DNA from: Vitrella brassicaformis | Taxonomy: Eukaryota > Sar > Vitrellaceae | Assembly: GCA_001179505.1 (NCBI GenBank) | Contig: CDMY01000752.1 | Location: forward strand, 1,352-24,168 | DNA length: 22,817 bases | Reading direction: 5' to 3' | Shown here: positions 17,501 to 22,817 of the stretch, piece by piece | Position numbering within the stretch: the stretch's first letter is position 1 | Layout: the number at the start of each line of letters is the position of its first letter | Notes under the pieces: generated by a model | What the model was told of the DNA's origin: nothing | The model's input: only the letters and a program-made list of their open reading frames with translations | Database searches by the model: none | Translations under genes and position numbers: made by a program

Positions 17501-19513
17501 TGCCTGCCTGCCTGCCTGCCTTCGGGTGGGCAGGGCATGTGCGTACCCTAGCGTCAGGCCCTCGCCTCCGGTCTACTTGTGTCTCGGTGGCCTCATCCTC
17601 CTGCATAGCAATGTCACACACAGACAGACAGAGGGAGGGAATGTGTGTGGTGTTTGTGGTGGCCTGTTTGTGTACTTCCTCTTCGTAGCTGGCGTCCTCC
17701 TGCTCCTTGCGGCTCTCATTGGGCAGCTTCCCCGCACTGATGCGCCCATGAAAGATGCATATGTGATGGGATGGGAATCTGTTCTGTGTGGTCACTTGTT
17801 GGGGTCGTCTTTGAAGTTGGCAATATAAACGCCATCAAGACTGCGAATCTGACCACACCACACACATGTCTCAGGAAGCATTGATGGCATAGGGGCAGGA
17901 TGTCAAGGAGATCACATACCCGGTCGAATTCGCATTCCCCCGCCCTGTTGCGGACGTTGTTTGCGAGGGTCAGGCTGTACCGCAGACCAGCGGCATCCGA
18001 CACATAAACATTGCCGGTGCCGGTGCGCTCGGCCTGGTCCCCGTGGTTGGCGTGTATCATGACGACGCCCGAAGAAGTGTCCAGGATGGTGTAGGAACGC
18101 TCCTGAAGCTCGAGCGACATCTGATGAATATATAATGACATGCACACGTCGGCACATATGAATGACAACCCCCCGTCGCCCATCCACAAAGCGTCCACAC
18201 CGCAGCTTGGTGGAATGTCTTGGCGCCGTCGTTGCTGACCATCATCTTGACCGTCTGCTTCTCAATGTCGTCCACCTGCACACCCACACAGACATACAGA
18301 GGGGGGAGAGAGTGATGCAACCATACCGCCTGTACGTCCATGTGCGTGTGTGCTCACTGACCACAGCGACGAATATGTATCCGTTAGAGACGAGAAACTT
18401 GTTGCCGCCGTGGACCAGCCGGTGCATGGACTTGCCAAAGTTCTCCGTGTGGGAGAAATGCACGTCATGGGACTGCATCCGCGTGCATCCACGCAAACAA
18501 ACACGAAAAAAGACCTTCATGTGCATGTATGACGAGTTCAGAATCCCACACACGTACCCAAGCGGAGAACTTGGGTTGGTCTCCGTGTTTGTGTCGCCAT
18601 GAGGTGACGTATATGCGGTCGAAGTGTCCGGACTTGACGTCGCCCCAGGAGAACTGCACCACATAGGCCGTCACCAGCTCGAACGTTCTCCCCAGGTCCT
18701 TGGTCACGTACAGCATGTGCACACACGGAGACGCTGCACACACACACACACACACACAGCCGCCCTTCGTCAATCAGTCAACCAACACACACATCGCGTG
18801 TATGATGCCTCCGCCAATGCGTACCGTCTCCGGTGACAAGTGTGATTGCCTGCCCCCTCTTCTCTTTGCAGCTGTCGGGCCACGTCGACAGCAGCGCCCA
18901 CGTGGGCCGCTTCGGGTGGAACACCCACGAGTGTATGGGCGTCCTCTGCTTGAGCCGTCGGAAGGTCCGCGCGGCGTCCTCTGATATGAAGTGCGTGTGG
19001 TGGCTGCCCACCACCAACACGATGCTGGGCTGCACCGAGCTGACCACCACGGAATCCACCAACATGGATGCACCGCCCGATTCCTCATCTCCTGCACTCA
19101 CTCACCCATCGCCAAATCCCCACACACCGATGTTCAAACGTCCATATATAATAGCTATGGACATATATGTATATTCGTTGTACACATCGTACCGATGAGG
19201 TGTGAGGTGATTTCTGTCCAGTCCTTGCCGGCGTTGTCGCTTCGGTAGAGTCGCTTCTTGAGGGTCCGCAGCAGGACGGTACGGCGGTCGTGGCCAGCCC
19301 ACTTGATGGACTCGATGGTGCTGTCAAAGCTGGTCTCAGTTATCATCACTGCAAATGCCAATATCGACACATGAGGCATGCATCCGTGTGCATTCCTCGT
19401 CTATTCTTCCATTCCCTGGCTCATCGCATACCTTTCCTCTCGCCGAGCTGAGCACGGACTGGCTGTGGCAGCGCTGATGCCGCCAACAGCGCGAGGACGC
19501 CCAAGGCGATCAT
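14508..19513 (-). CDS. VPS10/sortilin-type sorting receptor, 27 exons
   Basis: Exons: 19513-19432, 19348-19193, 19091-18825, 18733-18558, 18472-18362, 18275-18201, 18120-17920, 17848-17796, 17736-17676, 17600-17547, 17436-17392, 17302-17257, 17173-17016, 16915-16787, 16720-16655, 16550-16479, 16402-16352, 16278-16186, 16073-15999, 15890-15837, 15769-15692, 15584-15488, 15390-15286, 15199-15143, 15074-15010, 14889-14646, 14593-14508. All phases fit: 918 residues, close to sortilin's size. It has a signal peptide (1-22), a ten-bladed VPS10 propeller with Asp-boxes (SDNAGKDW, TKDLGRTF, SNDGAKTF, SFDKGSAW, SRDGGQTW), and the cysteine-rich sortilin C module (DYETWTPTD...RCVLG, ACACTQEDFQC, GDICEGGW). 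A single span is at about 735-755. The 160-residue cytosolic tail carries YTVI (778-781) and EVRDLL (851-856), matching YxxPhi and acidic dileucine adaptor signals. VPS10 receptors carry lumenal cargo from Golgi to endosomes; in apicomplexans the homologue serves secretory-organelle biogenesis. Intron 11 is GC-AG. Confidence 0.95.
16081..16122. repeat. (CAGG)n in VPS10 intron
   Basis: CAGG units fill the intron just upstream (sense) of the acceptor at 16074; sense strand reads CTGC. Confidence 0.8.
16957..16984. repeat. (CTCC)n in VPS10 intron 13
   Basis: Tandem CTCC units, GGGA in the sense strand, beside a (CCAT)n run at 16924-16941. Confidence 0.8.
17473..17520. repeat. (GGAT)n and (CTGC)n in VPS10 intron 10
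   Basis: Two short tetranucleotide arrays sit side by side in the intron 17437-17546. Confidence 0.8.
18737..18759. repeat. (CA)n next to a VPS10 acceptor
   Basis: In sense orientation this is a TG run ending only a few bases before the CAG acceptor of exon 4. Confidence 0.75.
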
Positions 19514-19665
19514 TTTACGACGCCCAACTGCAGCAAATGCATCTATATGGCCATGAAACCATGCATTCCTCCTGTTTCCTTACCTACCTGACTTGCCTTG
19601 ACGACGATTTGAATTTACGAAGTCACTAAGTCCCAACCTCTTTTTCGCCCCAGTTCCAGTCAAGA
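19514..19665. promoter_or_regulatory. Divergent promoter, VPS10 receptor and cysteine-rich gene
   Basis: Only 152 bases separate the two start codons, including both 5' UTRs. No shared motif with the other divergent gaps was obvious. Confidence 0.45.
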
Positions 19666-20489
19666 ATGAAGGTAAGGCGCCAAGCGCAGGTGTCCCCAGC
19701 CTTCAATCTCACGTTTCTCTTCAGGCCGTCATCGCTTTCCCCTTGATCTTCGTTGCCGTACTTGCCGAGCTGGCCGCCGGGAGAGGGCCGGAACTGGACG
19801 ACTTCCTGGCCTCCAAGACGCCCCTGCAGCTGCAGAGGGAGCCCGACGAATGCGACTGCATCGATGAGGCCAAGGATCTCCACAGACAGCGAGATCTCGC
19901 ATCACGGTACGGCGCAGGCAGATCTGGGCAGAATGCAGAGATCTCTCATTCGCACGGATGCTGCTCTGTGTCTCTCGCTCTCCCTTAGCGGCAGCTTCAT
20001 GTTTCCTCGGATGAAAGCCTTGCTCCAAACCAAAAAACGCCAGGAGCCCTGCGACTGCATGGGTGGGAGGAGGGAAGGCGGCAAAAGCATGGCGTGTGTG
20101 GGTTCTCGTGTATGCAGGAGGTGCGTACGAGCATCATGCTGAGGACGTGGGCGGCAAGGACAGCGAAGGGACTCCCTTCGATGCGGCCAAGAGCACGTCG
20201 GAGAACCGCTGCATCATGGAGTGCACGGCAAAGCACCAGCAGGCCCATGAGTGTTGTGAGGGCTCTGCGGTCTACACATCGTGCAAGAAAGACCTCGGGG
20301 CGGAGGCATGCAAAAACGATGCAGACTTCCAGGTACCATGGGCACTTTGCAAGAGATCTGCGTGTGTCCTGTGCCGTATTCTCTCTCTCTCTCTCCCTTG
20401 TGTGTGTGTATGTGTGTGTGTGTGAATGTATGTGTATGTGTTTGTAGGAGAAGAGCTGTGAGGACCAGTGTGCCTCCTGGGGCCTCTGA
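19666..20489 (+). CDS. Secreted cysteine-rich protein, five exons
   Basis: Exons 19666-19671, 19725-19906, 19989-20062, 20118-20332 and 20448-20489 give 172 residues. The first exon is just ATG AAG; splicing it to AVIAFPLIFVAVLAELAAG builds a standard signal peptide (K followed by a hydrophobic core), which supports the model. The mature protein has paired CDC motifs (DECDCIDE, EPCDCMG) and a C-terminal set of cysteines (NRCIMEC, HECCEG, TSCKKD, EACKND, KSCEDQC). Twelve-odd cysteines suggest a disulfide-rich extracellular or vesicle-lumen protein. No family recognised, and the spacing differs from the eight-cysteine repeats at 12614-13547. It is divergent from the VPS10 receptor gene. Confidence 0.78.
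20380..20438. repeat. (CT)n/(TG)n in intron 4 of the cysteine-rich gene
   Basis: A CT run followed by an imperfect TG run fills the intron before the TTTGTAG acceptor. Confidence 0.75.
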
Positions 20490-20838
20490 AAAGCCCACCC
20501 CAGTAGATAAGGTTTGTAAGTTTGCGGTGGCCAGGCAGGCGTCAGCGTCAGGTCAGCCACTGATTGATCGATCCATCGCATACAGACATCGTGGATGGTG
20601 TCAGCCAGTATACATGAATGTATGTGTGTGAATAAGGAGTAGACTTTGGATGGATGGATGGATGGACGCGAACTCACGGCAATTACGTGGTCAAATGACT
20701 GACAAAGAGCAGCGTCCTCAAGGCCACATCCATCAGTCAGTGCAATATGTACACGAAAGGTCCGTCCACCCACACCCACATAATTAAGCGCCTCGCCCGA
20801 ATATGCCAGCCGCTGTACATCCATCCATCCATCCATGT
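20490..20838. other. Convergent intergenic region without a gene
   Basis: Gap between the 3' ends of the cysteine-rich gene and the METTL-like gene. It holds a (GGAT)n run at about 20648-20666 and a (CATC)n run at 20819-20835; nothing else could be supported. Confidence 0.6.
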
Positions 20839-22307
20839 TCATGACCCTTCCCCATCGTCCGTCATCTTCTGGAATCTCCCCTGCACCCAAATCCGGCCAT
20901 ACTCCCGACCCTTGGCACGGTTCACCAGCTGCAATCAAATGACAGACAGGACAATGCACGCATACTCCTTGTGCCTGGCCCCCCTCCACCAACCTTGCGT
21001 GCAGTGTATTTCGTGTCGATTGGCCGCAGTCCCGCTGCCTGGCACAGCTGCCGCAGCTCGTCTAGCGTGAAGAAGTAGGCCAACGTGCCATCGCTCCTCT
21101 GGTGACGACAGACACACCCGTCACGCCACATATCAAGGTTGACAAGTCAGCTCGTCAGCGACGGTTGCCCCTATACCTTATATAGACGGCCATCGAGATG
21201 TCCGCCTCTCGCCGCTAAGCCAAACTGAGCTGAGTCCAGGAAACCATAGTCACGCACAAGCACGCGGCCCTGCACAACAAACACACGGCCAAATCATGCA
21301 GGGAAGACACAGGCAGTGATCTCTCACGTTTGGTTTTAACACGCGACCGACGTTCCTCAGCAGCGATGCCATCTCCTCTGGCCGCAGAGCACTCAGCACG
21401 AAGATGAGGGTCACGACATCGAACCGCCGATTGTCTGTCCATGGCCACGGATCTGTGCAGACAGCCAGCCAGCCAGCCAGCCAGCCAGCAGGAGGACTGT
21501 GCGTATCGCTCAGCTACACATCTATGTGTTGCAGGTACCTGAGTCTTGCGCGGGATCACCCACAAAGGCCTCGCACCGGGAGGAGTTGAAGTCAGGGTGG
21601 CAGCGCAGAGCTGCAATGGCAGTCTGAGAGATGTCCACTGCAGTCACGTGAAGCGACTCATGCGCCTGATGGATATAGGTAAATGGACGAATGGATCCAA
21701 GCAGACATGTTTCCACTGCATGCTTCAGTACCTTCAACATGGGCAGGACGGCCGATCCCGTCCCGCATCCCACTTCCAGCAGCTCTATTGGCTCGTCAGA
21801 GCACAGCTCAGGGAACTCCTGACTGAGGTAGTGCCGAAAGGGAAAGAACCGCGTCGAGTGCCGACGATGAAAAGCCTCCCAAGGCGACTCATCCACGATG
21901 ACTCCTCGCCCTTTCCTTCGCTTGTGCTTGACGGGCACTCTCTTGTCAGCATGTTGCAGCTCCTCCACCAGAAGCGGCAGCTCGTCAAGGAAGTCTTCTT
22001 GGGTGTAGGGCAGCACGAAGGGCCCGGCACCCGACGCGTTAGCTGCAATCGTTGTCCACTTCTCGTGCGCGACCAACGCTGAATGTTCTGCTGCATCATA
22101 GCTTAGTGGGTCTGCTTGCTGCTGCTCCTGCTGCTGCCTCCCTGGATCTTGCTGAAAGGGCATCGGATGCTGTGACACGGTGACGGATCTTGCTGGTCTG
22201 TCACGTGGAGGCGCGTTGTGCGGCATGACGGATGACGAAGGGCTGAATACCAAGGCTCTCGCTGAAGATAGCAAGCTGGATGGCAGGACCAGGAAGGTCG
22301 TCAGCAT
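20839..22307 (-). CDS. METTL2/6/8-type tRNA m3C methyltransferase, six exons
   Basis: Exons 22307-21732, 21665-21539, 21452-21328, 21269-21177, 21098-20994 and 20928-20839 encode 371 residues. The family signature is complete: PWEAFHRRH...RFFPFRHYLSQEFPEL (142-168), SAM-binding LLEVGCGTGS, then HVTAVDIS, NSSRCEAFVGD, DVVTLIFVLSAL, LVRDYGF, RSDGTLAYFF and C-terminal RIWVQGRFQK. Relatives methylate cytidine 32 to m3C in tRNA-Ser, tRNA-Thr or mitochondrial tRNAs. The usual LKPGG turn reads LKPNG, with the Asn formed at the exon 3 end. The first 140 residues are extra: a hydrophobic start (1-21) and a Gln-rich stretch, suggesting organelle targeting, though Met28 could be the start. Intron 1 (66 nt) is a multiple of three and open. 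The downstream edge is convergent with the cysteine-rich gene. Confidence 0.93.
21464..21489. repeat. (CAGC)n in METTL-like intron 2
   Basis: Six tandem CAGC units lie close to the acceptor at 21453; the sense strand reads CTGG. Confidence 0.8.
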
Positions 22308-22561
22308 TCCGACGTCAAGCGAGCATCATGATGCTGCCGCTTCCTATTCTGCGGTGCTTGCGAGTCGGACTCGTCAGCTCTCATCAAAGAAGTCATCAGA
22401 GTTCATCTGCTCAGCTCGTCCGCGAATTGGGTTAGTGCCCAATTTGCGCCTTTAAGAAACAACACGTTCGACAGACAAAACGTTCGATCACGATCGTACG
22501 GAAGAGAAAAGGAAAAGCGGTAGCGGTGTTGTGTTGCTTGCAGTACTACAGACACTGCAAT
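22308..22561. promoter_or_regulatory. 5' region of the METTL-like gene, possibly divergent
   Basis: The gap contains two GTTCGA-type strings and CGATCG (22491-22496). A plus-strand open frame at 22180-22455 runs through it but has no protein-like features. Confidence 0.35.
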
Positions 22562-22786
22562 ATGTCGAGAAGCTTCGTGTTTTTTGTCATGTTTGGACCA
22601 GTAACCCTTAAACTGATGTACCCTAAAGCGGCAGCTTGGCCGTACCTGAAACCGCTGCTGCTTGAAAAAGATCGCGATTGCCTCGCGCGGAGAGAATCAA
22701 CGAACAAGGGTCTCTGGCTTCGTCTCTCTGGGCGCGAACTTCTTAAAAAAGCAAGATCCGTAACGGAAGAAGCATCAACTGACTGA
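22562..22786 (+). CDS. Possible small protein, about 74 residues
   Basis: An open frame with a hydrophobic start (MSRSFVFFVMFGPVTLKL), then a basic, helical-looking remainder ending EEASTD and TGA. It could be a single-span or targeted small protein, or the last exon of a gene whose earlier exons lie upstream, since a TTGCAG acceptor-like site precedes it at about 22540. The minus strand is also open over the same stretch. No family recognised. Confidence 0.3.
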   Translation: MSRSFVFFVMFGPVTLKLMYPKAAAWPYLKPLLLEKDRDCLARRESTNKGLWLRLSGRELLKKARSVTEEASTD

Positions 22787-22817
22787 ATAAACACACGAAC
22801 GCGCCAGTTTGTGGTGG

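Noticed and set aside
22180-22455. Plus-strand open frame over the METTL-like start
   Set aside because: It is antisense to the methyltransferase's first exon and has no protein-like features of its own.

Overview
This looks like nuclear DNA from an intron-dense, GC-rich protist. Two things point to a photosynthetic alveolate with a complex plastid, and a chromerid such as Vitrella is my best guess. First, one gene (4505-7251) encodes a ChaN-like protein with a long N-terminal leader followed by a twin-arginine thylakoid signal. Second, nearly every gene is split by short (about 50-165 nt) introns rich in (TG)n, (CTGC)n and (GGGA)n tracts. No prokaryotic operon, rRNA, tRNA, transposon or CRISPR array was seen. 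I rebuilt gene models by hand from splice sites, reading phase and family motifs; most models keep a perfect reading frame across all exons.

Layout, left to right: 1-1229 low-complexity DNA with no supported gene. 1230-3245 (-) membrane-anchored alpha/beta hydrolase. 3504-4064 (+) SAM-dependent, FAM173-like methyltransferase, preceded by an 80-nt relic of an exon from the gene at 8756. 4505-7251 (-) ten-exon ChaN/Tiki-superfamily thylakoid protein. 7438-8624 (+) second alpha/beta hydrolase, not membrane anchored. 8756-9745 (+) secreted basic/acidic protein. 10000-10485 (-) 86-residue protein of unknown family. 10660-11989 (-) coiled-coil protein. 12614-13547 (-) secreted protein made of two eight-cysteine repeats. 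13739-13996 (+) small secreted peptide. 14508-19513 (-) 27-exon VPS10/sortilin-type sorting receptor. 19666-20489 (+) secreted cysteine-rich protein. 20839-22307 (-) METTL2/6/8-type tRNA m3C methyltransferase. 22562-22786 (+) possible small ORF.

The genes do not form an obvious pathway. Two patterns stand out. Five neighbouring pairs are head-to-head across short (about 150-260 bp) shared promoters. The VPS10 receptor is flanked on both sides by small secreted, mostly cysteine-rich proteins; a receptor-cargo relation is only a guess.

The most novel items are the eight-cysteine repeat protein, the exon duplication whose differences are mostly synonymous, the hydrolase whose three introns are all open and multiples of three, and a few unusual splice sites (two GC-AG introns and one ATAAGT donor).
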